Part shown: in pieces, positions 8,674 to 16,610 of the stretch | Numbering within the stretch: position 1 is the first letter of the stretch | Layout of the letters: every line of letters begins with the position of its first letter | NCBI GenBank assembly: GCA_039820405.1 | Contig: JBCBQC010000004.1 | Location: 72,564-136,563, forward strand | Direction of reading: 5' to 3' | Length of the DNA stretch: 64,000 nt | DNA from: CALLVY01 sp937899855 | Lineage (GTDB): Bacteria; Bacteroidota; Bacteroidia; Chitinophagales; Saprospiraceae | The notes under the pieces: model-generated | What the model was told of the DNA's origin: nothing | Databases searched by the model: none | The model's input: only the letters and a program-made list of their open reading frames with translations | Translations under genes and position numbers: made by a program

Positions 8674-9576
8674 CTAGAGCAGGGCCGCCCCAAAGACGCC
8701 CGCACTGTCCCCCAGCATGGGCTTGAGAAAGGCCGTTTCCAGCCGATCGTTAAACACGTGTTTTTCCACCTCCCAAACCCCATCGGTGTAGAGCAGGTCG
8801 ATGTTGCCCAGGCCGCCGCCCAGCACGATTACGTCGGGATCGATGATGTTGATCACGTTGGCCATGGCCTTACCAAAGAATTCGATCAGCCGGTGGACCG
8901 TTTTTTCCGCCACCTCATCCGCTCCCTCCCGGTAGCGCTCCATGATTTCCGGTAAGCGCCGCTTGACGCCCATCGTCTGGTAGTAATAACGCTCCAATCC
9001 GGGCCCCGAAATCAAGGTCTCCACACAACCCCGCTTGCCACAATAGCACTCCCCTCCCGATTTGTCGAGAAAGTTGTGCCCCCATTCCCCGGCAATGCCC
9101 TGCCGACCGTTGAGCACCTGGCCATTAATGACCAAACCACCCCCTACTCCCGTACCCATAATGACGCCGAAAACGACCTGGGCATCCGGTGCTTTGGCCT
9201 TGACCACGCCCATGTGCGTTTCGGCCACGGCGAAGCAGTTGGCATCGTTGGCCAGCAATACGGGGAGCCCGAGGGCAATTTCCAGATCGCGGAGAAAGGG
9301 CTTTCCATTGAGGACGGTCGTATTGCAGTTTTTCATCAACTGGGAAGAGGGTTCGAGCGTACCCGGGGTGCCGATTCCCAGTCGGCTGGGCTTGACGCCC
9401 GTCTCGGAAGTGAGGACCTCCAGCACGCGCGAAATCTGGTCGATGATGTGGTCGTAGCCCTTGTGGGCTTCGGTTGGTATCCGCATGCGCTTGAGTACGT
9501 TAGGGGCGTCGCGGTCTTCCAAAATGACGCCTTCAATCTTCGTGCCTCCCAAATCAATACCCCAAAGAGGTCCCAT
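8674..9576 (-). CDS. ROK-family sugar kinase (glucokinase-like)
   Basis: Probably phosphorylates glucose or a related hexose/amino sugar with ATP. From the ATG at 9576 it has 300 residues: the phosphate-binding GIDLGGTKIEG at the N-terminus, a second ATP loop in GVIMGTGVGGG, the sugar contact region EWGHNFLD, and the ROK zinc site beginning at that His and continuing CYCGKRGC near residue 175. The absence of an N-terminal helix-turn-helix makes it a kinase rather than a ROK repressor. The open frame extends 39 codons upstream, but relatives start at MGPLWGIDLGG. It converges with the AraC gene and is divergent from ileS. Confidence 0.9.
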   Translation of the reverse strand: MGPLWGIDLGGTKIEGVILEDRDAPNVLKRMRIPTEAHKGYDHIIDQISRVLEVLTSETGVKPSRLGIGTPGTLEPSSQLMKNCNTTVLNGKPFLRDLEIALGLPVLLANDANCFAVAETHMGVVKAKAPDAQVVFGVIMGTGVGGGLVINGQVLNGRQGIAGEWGHNFLDKSGGECYCGKRGCVETLISGPGLERYYYQTMGVKRRLPEIMERYREGADEVAEKTVHRLIEFFGKAMANVINIIDPDVIVLGGGLGNIDLLYTDGVWEVEKHVFNDRLETAFLKPMLGDSAGVFGAALL

Positions 9577-9744
9577 AAGTGCTTTGTTTTGTTGCTTTGT
9601 TCCCGACCCCTTGCGCGGTAGGGGAATAAGCCGTAGTTTTAGGTGAAAATGTAACGGAAGAATGAGATTTACCTCAAATATAATTATTAGCATCCTAATT
9701 CAAAGATTGGTCCACAATCTGTGAGGTGCTCGTTTTTCCCCGGC

Positions 9745-9786
9745 CTAAAAGCTCCGACAGATTTGAATGTTTGTCGGAGCTTTTAG
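9745..9786. repeat. Perfect 15-bp inverted repeat upstream of ileS
   Basis: CTAAAAGCTCCGACA (9745-9759) and its exact complement TGTCGGAGCTTTTAG (9772-9786) flank a 12-base loop. It looks like a terminator on the plus strand, but no plus-strand gene ends upstream, and the likely ileS -33 element lies at its right arm. It may therefore be an operator or an insulating terminator. Confidence 0.8.
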
Positions 9787-9802
9787 TTTATTACTATATT
9801 TG
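9770..9802 (+). promoter_or_regulatory. Predicted ileS promoter
   Basis: TTTG at 9770-9773 and TATATTTG at 9795-9802 match the Bacteroidota sigma-A consensus (TTTG and TAnnTTTG) with a 21-base spacer, slightly long. Transcription would begin near 9809, leaving a short leader of about 20-25 bases. Confidence 0.55.
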
Positions 9803-9831
9803 CTGTCTATTTTTTAACACCTACTTGCGGT

Positions 9832-12800
9832 ATGTACACAGAATACAAAAAGCTCGACCTGCCCGCCATCGATCGCGAAATCCTCGAATTTTGGCAGCGC
9901 CAGCAGATCTTCCAAAAAAGCGTTGACCAACGCGACCCCCAGAACAGTTTTGTCTTCTACGAAGGCCCCCCCTCCGCCAATGGCAAACCCGGTATTCACC
10001 ACGTCATGGCCCGAACGGTGAAGGACCTGTTCTGCCGCTTCCACACCATGCTCGGCCAACGGGTCGAACGCAAAGCCGGCTGGGATACCCACGGCCTACC
10101 CATCGAATTGAGCGTGGAGAAAGAATTGGGCATCACCAAGGAAGACATCGGGACCAAAATCACGGTGGAAGAGTACAACCAAAAGTGCCGCGAAACGGTG
10201 ATGCGCTACAAGGACATGTGGGACGACCTGACCCAAAAAATGGGCTACTGGGTCGACTTGGATCATCCCTACGTGACTTACGAAAATGAATACATCGAAT
10301 CGGTCTGGTGGCTGCTCAAACGCCTCTACGATAAGAACTTACTCTACAAGGGCTACACCGTTCAGCCCTACTCGCCGGCGGCCGGCACGGGATTGAGTAC
10401 GCACGAACTCAACCAACCCGGAGCCTACCGCGAAATCAAGGATACGACAGTGGTGGCCATGTTTGCCGTCCAACGCGATGCCCAATCGGCCTTTCTCTTC
10501 GACCACGAAGCGGAAGACGTCCGCGTCCTCGCCTGGACTACCACGCCCTGGACCCTCCCTTCGAATACCGCCCTCACCGTCGGTCCCAAAATCCAGTACG
10601 TCAAAGTCAAAACCACCAACCCCTACACCCAGGCCGCGGTGAGCGTGGTGCTGGCAGTTGACCTGGTGGGCAAGTGGCTGGGCGGTAAAAAACAACCCGC
10701 CGTCATCGAGCAAAGTGCGCCTTTTCCCGGTAGCCAATTGATCGACCTTCGCTACGAGCAGTTGCTGCCCTTTGGCAATACCATCGAGCCGCTCAACGAG
10801 CGGACGGATGCCTTCCGCATCATCGGCGGACAGTTTGTCACCACCGAGGACGGTACGGGAATCGTTCACACCGCGCCCTCCTTCGGAGCAGACGACCGCC
10901 GGGCCGGTGTGGCCGGTGGCATCGGCGCCCTGACCCTGGTCGACAAGCAGGGGAAGTTTCTGCCTACGGTGGGAGAGTTTTCCAATCGCTACATCAAAAA
11001 TTATAAGGACGAATCCGATTTTGTTCCGGTGGATATCGACATCGCGGTAAAGCTCAAGAAGGAGGGGAACGCCTTTAACGTCGCCAAGTACGAACACAAC
11101 TATCCGCATTGCTGGCGGACGGACAAGCCCATCCTGTACTATCCCCTCGACAGCTGGTTTATCAAGGCCTCGGCGGTCAAGGAACGGATGTACGAATTGA
11201 ACCAAAGCATCAATTGGAAACCGGCCAGTACGGGAGAGGGGCGCTTTGGAAAATGGCTGGAAAACCTACAGGACTGGAACCTCTCGCGCTCGCGCTACTG
11301 GGGTATCCCGCTGCCGATCTGGCGCAGTGCGGACGGCGAGCGGGAGAAGTGTATCGGCTCCATCGAGGACTTGCGTCGGGAAATCGAGCTGGCCAACGAA
11401 CGGCTGGGACTCCAGCAGGAAGTGCCGCCGGATCTGCACCGCCCCTTTATCGATCAGATCGTTTTGGTGGGGGAAAATGGGGAAGAACTGCGTCGCGAGC
11501 TGGACCTCATCGACGTGTGGTTCGACAGTGGGTCCATGCCTTATGCTCAGTGGCATTACCCCTTCGAGAATCAGGAAAAATTTGCCCAAAACTATCCCGC
11601 CGATTTTATCGCCGAGGGCGTCGACCAGACGCGGGGTTGGTTCTACACCCTCCACGCCATCGCCTCGATGGCTTTCGATAGCGTGGCCTTCAAGAACGTC
11701 GTCTCCAACGGCCTGGTACAAGCCAAGGACGGTCGCAAGATGTCGAAGCGGCTGGGCAATGCCGTGGAGCCCTTTGAGACGCTGGCCCAGTACGGCGCTG
11801 ATGCTACCCGCTGGTACATGATTTCCAACGCGCCTCCCTGGGACAACCTGCGCTTTAACCTCGACGGCATCGACGAGGTGCGGCGCAAATTTTTCGGGAC
11901 GCTCTACAATACCTATTCCTTCTTTGCCCTCTACGCCAACATCGACGGCTTTGCCTACCGCGAAGCCGAGGTACCGCTGGCCGAACGACAGGAAATCGAT
12001 CGCTGGATCATTTCCCTGCTCCACTCCCTGGCCAAGGAAGTCCGGGCGGATTACGCCGACTACGAAGCAACCAACGCCACTCGAAAAATTCAAAACTTCG
12101 TCGATGCGCACCTCAGCAATTGGTACGTCCGACTTTGTCGGCGGCGCTTTTGGAAGGGAACGTATTCCGCCGATAAGGTCGCAGCCTACCAAACCCTCTA
12201 CCAGTGTTTGAGCGCCCTGAGCAAAATGATGGCTCCGGTGGCACCCTTCTTTGCCGACTGGCTGTACCGCAATCTGAACGAAGCGACCCAGCACGAAGCA
12301 CACGAGTCGGTCCACCTGGCGCTGTTCCCCACCGTCGACGAGGCCGCCATCGATCGGGCCTTGGAAGAGCGGATGGACTACGCCCAGCGGATTTCTTCGC
12401 TGGTGCTGTCGCTGCGGAAGAAGGACAACGTCCGGGTGCGTCAGCCCCTCCAAAAGATTCTCCTGCCCGTGCTCGACAATGCTTTCCAGCAGCAGGTAGA
12501 GGGTGTCAAGGATTTGATCCTGGCCGAGGTCAACGTCAAGGAAATTGAATACATCACCGATACCGCCGGTTTGATCGTCAAAAAGGCCAAGGCCAATTTT
12601 AAGACCCTGGGACGCAAGCTCGGCAAGCACATGAAGGCCGCCGCCGCGCAGATTGCCCAACTGAGCAATGAGGAGATCAATGGGATTGAGCGGACGGGTC
12701 GTTTTGAGCTCCGCATCGAGGAGCAGGTGTACGAGTTGCTTCCCGAAGATTTGATGGTCTCTTCGGAAGACATCCCCGGTTGGCAGGTGGCCTCGGATGG

Positions 12801-13101
12801 CCCCTTGACGGTGGCGCTCGATGTATCGCTCAACGAACGGCTGGTGGCCGAGGGGATGGCCCGCGAATTGGTCAACCGCATCCAAAACCTCCGCAAGGCC
12901 AAGGATTTTAACGTGACGGATCAGATCGTCGTCAAAATCGAGCAGCACGAAGCCATCACGGCGGCCGTAGAATGGTTCGGGGAGTACGTCAAAAACGAAA
13001 CCTTGGCGGTACGGCTGGACTTGGTGGAGCGGCTAGAGGATGGAGAAAGTATCGACCTCCTGGAGGGAATCAGTATGAAGATCAAGATCGAACGCGCCTA
13101 G
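9832..13101 (+). CDS. ileS: Isoleucyl-tRNA synthetase
   Basis: Charges tRNA-Ile with isoleucine in the cytoplasm. The 1089-residue class I synthetase has the HIGH-equivalent GIHHVMAR near residue 55, an editing domain with LAWTTTPWTLPSNT, the WFDSGSMP segment, and the KMSKR lysine loop near residue 634. The C-terminal part ends without the four-cysteine zinc finger of E. coli IleRS. The length and this missing finger fit the eukaryote-like type 2 IleRS common in Bacteroidota, a group often naturally less sensitive to mupirocin (family knowledge, not shown here). The next gene starts two bases after its stop. Confidence 0.97.
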   Translation: MYTEYKKLDLPAIDREILEFWQRQQIFQKSVDQRDPQNSFVFYEGPPSANGKPGIHHVMARTVKDLFCRFHTMLGQRVERKAGWDTHGLPIELSVEKELGITKEDIGTKITVEEYNQKCRETVMRYKDMWDDLTQKMGYWVDLDHPYVTYENEYIESVWWLLKRLYDKNLLYKGYTVQPYSPAAGTGLSTHELNQPGAYREIKDTTVVAMFAVQRDAQSAFLFDHEAEDVRVLAWTTTPWTLPSNTALTVGPKIQYVKVKTTNPYTQAAVSVVLAVDLVGKWLGGKKQPAVIEQSAPFPGSQLIDLRYEQLLPFGNTIEPLNERTDAFRIIGGQFVTTEDGTGIVHTAPSFGADDRRAGVAGGIGALTLVDKQGKFLPTVGEFSNRYIKNYKDESDFVPVDIDIAVKLKKEGNAFNVAKYEHNYPHCWRTDKPILYYPLDSWFIKASAVKERMYELNQSINWKPASTGEGRFGKWLENLQDWNLSRSRYWGIPLPIWRSADGEREKCIGSIEDLRREIELANERLGLQQEVPPDLHRPFIDQIVLVGENGEELRRELDLIDVWFDSGSMPYAQWHYPFENQEKFAQNYPADFIAEGVDQTRGWFYTLHAIASMAFDSVAFKNVVSNGLVQAKDGRKMSKRLGNAVEPFETLAQYGADATRWYMISNAPPWDNLRFNLDGIDEVRRKFFGTLYNTYSFFALYANIDGFAYREAEVPLAERQEIDRWIISLLHSLAKEVRADYADYEATNATRKIQNFVDAHLSNWYVRLCRRRFWKGTYSADKVAAYQTLYQCLSALSKMMAPVAPFFADWLYRNLNEATQHEAHESVHLALFPTVDEAAIDRALEERMDYAQRISSLVLSLRKKDNVRVRQPLQKILLPVLDNAFQQQVEGVKDLILAEVNVKEIEYITDTAGLIVKKAKANFKTLGRKLGKHMKAAAAQIAQLSNEEINGIERTGRFELRIEEQVYELLPEDLMVSSEDIPGWQVASDGPLTVALDVSLNERLVAEGMARELVNRIQNLRKAKDFNVTDQIVVKIEQHEAITAAVEWFGEYVKNETLAVRLDLVERLEDGESIDLLEGISMKIKIERA

Positions 13102-13102
13102 T

Positions 13103-13615
13103 ATGAAGACCATCACCGTCGCCCGGAATCACGGCGTATACCAGACGCTCTTGCTGTTGGGGCCCATTGCCTTATTTTTTGGATTGCGCAATAGCTGGCG
13201 GCTTTTACAGGCCGATGTGGTCGACTGGCCCTGGCTGATGATTTGGGGAGGCTTGGCGGGCTTGAGTGCCTACCTGATCGTGTTTTGCGTACAGCGGGTC
13301 CGCGTCCGAACACCAGCCCTACAGCTCAGCCGAGCGGGAATTGAGGACAACATTAGCATGGCCAAGCCGGGACTCATTCCCTGGCGCAACATCAAGGGCA
13401 GTGCCCTGGTGCCTTACACCGGTACTGAGCACCTGGTCATTTACCTCAAAGATGCCGAACCCATCATCGAGTCTTTGGGCTTTTTGCAACAGAAAATGGC
13501 CCGCCAGATGGTCGAAGACGTCGATACCCCCATCGTGATCAATCCCCGTTTGATTCGCTACCGCGCAGCGGCCCTGCGGGACCTGATCAACCAAAAATGT
13601 GGGCGCAAATCTTAA
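13103..13615 (+). CDS. Membrane protein with PH-like domain, STM3941-type
   Basis: A 170-residue protein of unknown function. It has two hydrophobic segments (about residues 14-28 and 43-64) and then a soluble tail resembling bacterial PH-like/STM3941 proteins, with the pattern IEDNISMAKPGLIPWRNI followed by a strand-rich region. The ATG lies immediately downstream of the ileS stop (TAGTATG), so it is read from the same transcript. No catalytic residues are evident. Confidence 0.7.
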   Translation: MKTITVARNHGVYQTLLLLGPIALFFGLRNSWRLLQADVVDWPWLMIWGGLAGLSAYLIVFCVQRVRVRTPALQLSRAGIEDNISMAKPGLIPWRNIKGSALVPYTGTEHLVIYLKDAEPIIESLGFLQQKMARQMVEDVDTPIVINPRLIRYRAAALRDLINQKCGRKS

Positions 13616-13712
13616 AACTATCATAAAACCCACGGTTTACCCACGCGCTGGCAGCCCTATTTTCGTTACACATAGCAGAATATTGATTTACCAACTCACT
13701 AACCTTCAAGAT

Positions 13713-14156
13713 ATGACACCTAAAAGCATTTTCCTCGCTGCCTTTTTCCTTTGCGCCGCCTTTGGAATCAGTTTGGCCCAATCGCCGGTAGGCACCTGGA
13801 AAACCATCGACGATGAAACGGGCGAGGCCAAGTCGCACGTCGAAATTTACGAACAGGATGGCAAGATGTACGGCAAAGTCGTCAAATTTCTACGCGCCAG
13901 TGCCGACCCCGACGCGGTGTGCAGCGACTGTAAAGGCGCTAAAAAGAACCAAAAAATCATGGGGATGGTCATTGTCGAAGCCCTGGAGCCTTACAAGGAT
14001 TACTGGCAGGACGGGACGATCCTGGATCCCGAAACGGGGAAGGAATACGGTTGTAGCATTTGGTTTGACCAGGAGGGAAATAGCGACGAATTGAGCGTCC
14101 GGGGCAAACACTGGACGGGCTTATACCGCACCCAAACTTGGTATCGGGTGCAGTAA
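13713..14156 (+). CDS. DUF2147 domain secreted protein
   Basis: A 147-residue exported protein. From the ATG at 13713 there is a Sec signal peptide (MTPKSIFLAAFFLCAAFGIS, cleaved after LAQ), then a DUF2147 domain with the typical opening PVGTWKTIDDETGEAKS, the CSDCKG cysteine pair and the closing YRTQTWYRV. DUF2147 proteins are small periplasmic or outer-membrane-associated proteins of unsettled function. The open frame extends upstream, but the signal peptide decides the start. A terminator follows directly. Confidence 0.9.
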   Translation: MTPKSIFLAAFFLCAAFGISLAQSPVGTWKTIDDETGEAKSHVEIYEQDGKMYGKVVKFLRASADPDAVCSDCKGAKKNQKIMGMVIVEALEPYKDYWQDGTILDPETGKEYGCSIWFDQEGNSDELSVRGKHWTGLYRTQTWYRVQ

Positions 14157-14182
14157 GTTTGGGGTGCCACAAAAAAAAATTG

Positions 14183-14210
14183 GCCCGGGCAATATTTGCC
14201 TGGGCTTTTT
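14183..14210 (+). terminator. Intrinsic terminator after the DUF2147 gene
   Basis: Stem GCCCGGGCAA (14183-14192) and TTGCCTGGGC (14196-14205) with a 3-base loop, followed by a run of five T; one G-T pair. Confidence 0.85.
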
Positions 14211-14268
14211 AGTTTTATAGGTGAATTTTTTGATACAGACAACTTATTTATCTTAAAAAAGCGCCTAT

Positions 14269-14505
14269 ATGCAGCAAAAGTTTACACCTAACGATCTCAT
14301 CCGGTTCCTATACCAAGAAACGTCGGTGGCTGATACTATGGGTATTGCCGAAGCTTTGTTGGAAGACCGTGCCCTGTACGAGGAATACGAATCCTTAAAA
14401 GGCAGTTTTGCACAACTTCCAAAGGCCAAATTTAGCCCTTCTCACGCCACGATTCAGAACATTCTACGCTACAGCGAAAACAGTGCGGTAGAAACGCATG
14501 GTTGA
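14269..14505 (+). CDS. Small conserved-looking protein of unknown function
   Basis: A 78-residue soluble protein beginning MQQKFTPNDLIRFLYQETS. The first half predicts as acidic helices (DTMGIAEALLEDRALYEEYESL), the second has an ATIQNILRYSE helix. The pattern of an early LIRFLYQE helix and an EEYESL helix resembles small Bacteroidota proteins often seen near recA or sigma-factor genes, but I cannot assign a family. It has its own strong terminator and stands alone between DUF2147 and recA, which supports a real gene. Confidence 0.7.
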   Translation: MQQKFTPNDLIRFLYQETSVADTMGIAEALLEDRALYEEYESLKGSFAQLPKAKFSPSHATIQNILRYSENSAVETHG

Positions 14506-14545
14506 GCCGAGAATCGGACGATCTAAAAAAAATTTCCTTGTCAGG

Positions 14546-14579
14546 GCCCTTCCCGAAAGTATTCGGGAGGGGCTTTTTT
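14546..14579 (+). terminator. Intrinsic terminator upstream of recA
   Basis: Stem GCCCTTCCCGAA (14546-14557) pairs with TTCGGGAGGGGC (14562-14573) across a 4-base loop and is followed by six T. Confidence 0.9.
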
Positions 14580-14628
14580 AGTAGCCCTCGCCACTTTTTC
14601 AAAAAACATAAATAATTTGTTCAAAAAT

Positions 14629-14659
14629 TTTGTTTTCATAAACAAAAAGTTTAGTTTTG
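14629..14659 (+). promoter_or_regulatory. recA promoter, Bacteroidota consensus
   Basis: TTTG at 14629-14632, an exact 19-base spacer, and TAGTTTTG at 14652-14659 match the phylum consensus TTTG-N19-TAnnTTTG. The recA ATG is at 14705. No convincing LexA palindrome was seen in the leader. Confidence 0.8.
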
Positions 14660-14704
14660 TGATCGATCAAACATTTTTGTATTCATTTCCTAAACATCAA
14701 AATA

Positions 14705-15790
14705 ATGTCGAAAGAGAAAGACGCTAAACTAAAAGCACTACAACTTACCGTTGACCGTCTGGAAAAGACGTACGGCAAGGGTATTGTCATGAAGTTGGGC
14801 GATAAGCAAGTAGTAGAAGCGGAGACCATCCCCACGGGTTCGCTGAGCTTGGACCTGGCGCTGGGGATCAACGGTTTTCCCAAGGGTCGGATCGTCGAAA
14901 TCTACGGACCGGAATCCTCGGGTAAGACGACACTTGCCATCCACGCCATCGCCGAATGCCAGAAAAAGGGCGGTATCGCCGCCTTTATCGACGCCGAGCA
15001 CGCCTTCGATCGCTTCTACGCTGAACACCTCGGTGTGGACACCGAGAACCTGCTGATTTCTCAACCCGACAATGGGGAACAAGCCCTGGAGATTACCGAA
15101 AACCTGATCCGTTCGGGCGCCATCGACATGGTCGTGATCGACTCCGTAGCGGCCCTCGTACCCCGTAGTGAAATCGAAGGGGAGATGGGAGATTCCAAGA
15201 TGGGCCTCCAAGCGCGCTTGATGTCCCAGGCCATGCGTAAGTTGACGGGAATCATCGGATCTACCAAATGCTGCTGTGTCTTCATCAACCAGTTGCGGGA
15301 AAAAATTGGGGTGATGTTTGGTAATCCCGAGACGACGACGGGTGGTAATGCCCTCAAATTCTACGCTTCGATGCGTTTGGATATCCGCAAGACGGGTTCG
15401 GCCATCAAGAATAAAGATGGTGACGTGGTGGGTAATCACGTCAAAGTCAAAGTGGTTAAAAACAAGTTGGCTCCCCCGTTCCGAATCGCTACTTTCGACA
15501 TCATGTACGGCGAAGGCATCTCCAAGTCTGGTGAGATCGTCGATATGGGAGTAGACCAGGACATCATTGGTAAGAGTGGGGCTTGGTATAGCTACGGTGG
15601 TACCAAAATCGCGCAGGGTCGTGAAGGGGCCAAGCAGTTCTTTATCGACAACCCCGAAGTGGCCATCGAAGTGGAACAGAAGATCAAGGATGCTGTAACG
15701 GGCAAAGATGAGGAGGAAGAAGCGGACGATGCTACCAAGGAAGTGGCCAAGGCCGCAGCCACTAGCTCCAATGGCAAGTCTAAAAAATAG
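14705..15790 (+). CDS. recA: RecA recombinase
   Basis: Forms ATP-dependent filaments on single-stranded DNA for strand exchange and SOS induction. The 361-residue protein has Walker A GPESSGKT (about residues 64-71), Walker B around DMVVIDSVAAL, the L1/L2 DNA-binding loops (EGEMGDSKMGLQARL and FGNPETTTGGNAL) and an acidic C-terminal tail rich in Glu/Asp before a Ser/Lys end. A Bacteroidota promoter and a terminator frame it as a single-gene unit. Confidence 0.98.
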   Translation: MSKEKDAKLKALQLTVDRLEKTYGKGIVMKLGDKQVVEAETIPTGSLSLDLALGINGFPKGRIVEIYGPESSGKTTLAIHAIAECQKKGGIAAFIDAEHAFDRFYAEHLGVDTENLLISQPDNGEQALEITENLIRSGAIDMVVIDSVAALVPRSEIEGEMGDSKMGLQARLMSQAMRKLTGIIGSTKCCCVFINQLREKIGVMFGNPETTTGGNALKFYASMRLDIRKTGSAIKNKDGDVVGNHVKVKVVKNKLAPPFRIATFDIMYGEGISKSGEIVDMGVDQDIIGKSGAWYSYGGTKIAQGREGAKQFFIDNPEVAIEVEQKIKDAVTGKDEEEEADDATKEVAKAAATSSNGKSKK

Positions 15791-15858
15791 GCTGGCCTCT
15801 AAGCCACAACCCGCCATCAGTTTGACTGTAAATTAAGATTTCTATCATAGTCCTTTGA

Positions 15859-15890
15859 AAAGGCCATCTCTCAGAGGTGGCCTTTTTCTT
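15859..15890 (+). terminator. Intrinsic terminator after recA
   Basis: Stem AAAGGCCATCT (15859-15869) pairs with AGGTGGCCTTT, with one G-T pair, followed by T-rich sequence. It faces the converging gldD gene. Confidence 0.8.
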
Positions 15891-15964
15891 TGGGTGAGCT
15901 AGCTGAACAGCTAGTAGGTAGCTGATTGGTACTTGTGGGGCTAGTTCTTGATCAACTGATCATA

Positions 15965-15993
15965 GACCTCGTTAAGGACCTCGTTAAGGACCT
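15965..15993. repeat. Short 12-bp tandem repeat at the gldD 3' end
   Basis: GACCTCGTTAAG occurs twice in tandem (15965-15976, 15977-15988) with the start of a third copy running into the gldD stop region. Probably slippage; no function visible. Confidence 0.7.
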
Positions 15994-16591
15994 AGCTACC
16001 CGTCCACTCGAACGTATTGATGAGGTGCATCAGGTCGGTCTTGACGAAGTCCAATACGGGGGCTAGGGAGTCGGGACGGGCCTGGGTATTGAAATAGAGG
16101 GATGCACGTAGGAAATGCTGGTCATCCACATCGGTGAGGTAAAACTGGAAGGGGGAGGCCACGGGACCTTCAATGTTGAACACAAAACCCCGTACGCCAT
16201 TGGGCTTCTCGATGGGGAGCTCGTCGATGTAGTTGGCTTTGATATTGTGCTTGTTGGCCAGGGAAAAGGCATCGTTGCGGAGCTTCTCAAAATTCTCCCC
16301 TACCGGATGATAGCTACAGTGCAGACGGGCATCAAAGGCCGGAATCCGCAAATCGAACCAACAGGGATCGACGGGGCTTTCACCAAAAAAACTGGTGTCC
16401 TGTTCGACCAGAGCGTAGCTGGGATATTCAAATTTAAACCGACAGAAGTTGGGATCAAAACTTTGGTAGACGCGCTCCGGATACTCAATCTTGGGAAAGG
16501 CCCGGGGTTTGGGTACAATGGGTGCCTCCTCCGTACAGGCGACCAAAGAGGAAAGAAAGAGGGCCAACAAAAGAAATCGCATCGTGGACAT
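15992..16591 (-). CDS. gldD: Gliding motility lipoprotein GldD
   Basis: Outer-membrane or periplasmic lipoprotein required for gliding in Flavobacterium-type Bacteroidota. From the ATG at 16591 it has 199 residues with a lipoprotein signal ending LSSLVAC. The mature domain has the family pattern YPERVYQSFDPNFCRFKFEYP near its start and a C-terminal FLRASLYFNTQ. An inner ATG at 16582 is equally possible. It lies directly downstream of gldE, overlapping the usual gldE-gldD order seen across the phylum, which strengthens the call. Confidence 0.93.
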   Translation of the reverse strand: MSTMRFLLLALFLSSLVACTEEAPIVPKPRAFPKIEYPERVYQSFDPNFCRFKFEYPSYALVEQDTSFFGESPVDPCWFDLRIPAFDARLHCSYHPVGENFEKLRNDAFSLANKHNIKANYIDELPIEKPNGVRGFVFNIEGPVASPFQFYLTDVDDQHFLRASLYFNTQARPDSLAPVLDFVKTDLMHLINTFEWTGS

Positions 16592-16610
16592 GGAGATAAA
16601 TTTGATCTGG

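Noticed and set aside
11266..12948. 560-codon open frame antisense to ileS
   Set aside because: Shadow of the ileS coding strand; no motif and no start context.
14738..15817. 359-codon open frame antisense to recA
   Set aside because: Shadow of recA, which is certain from its motifs.
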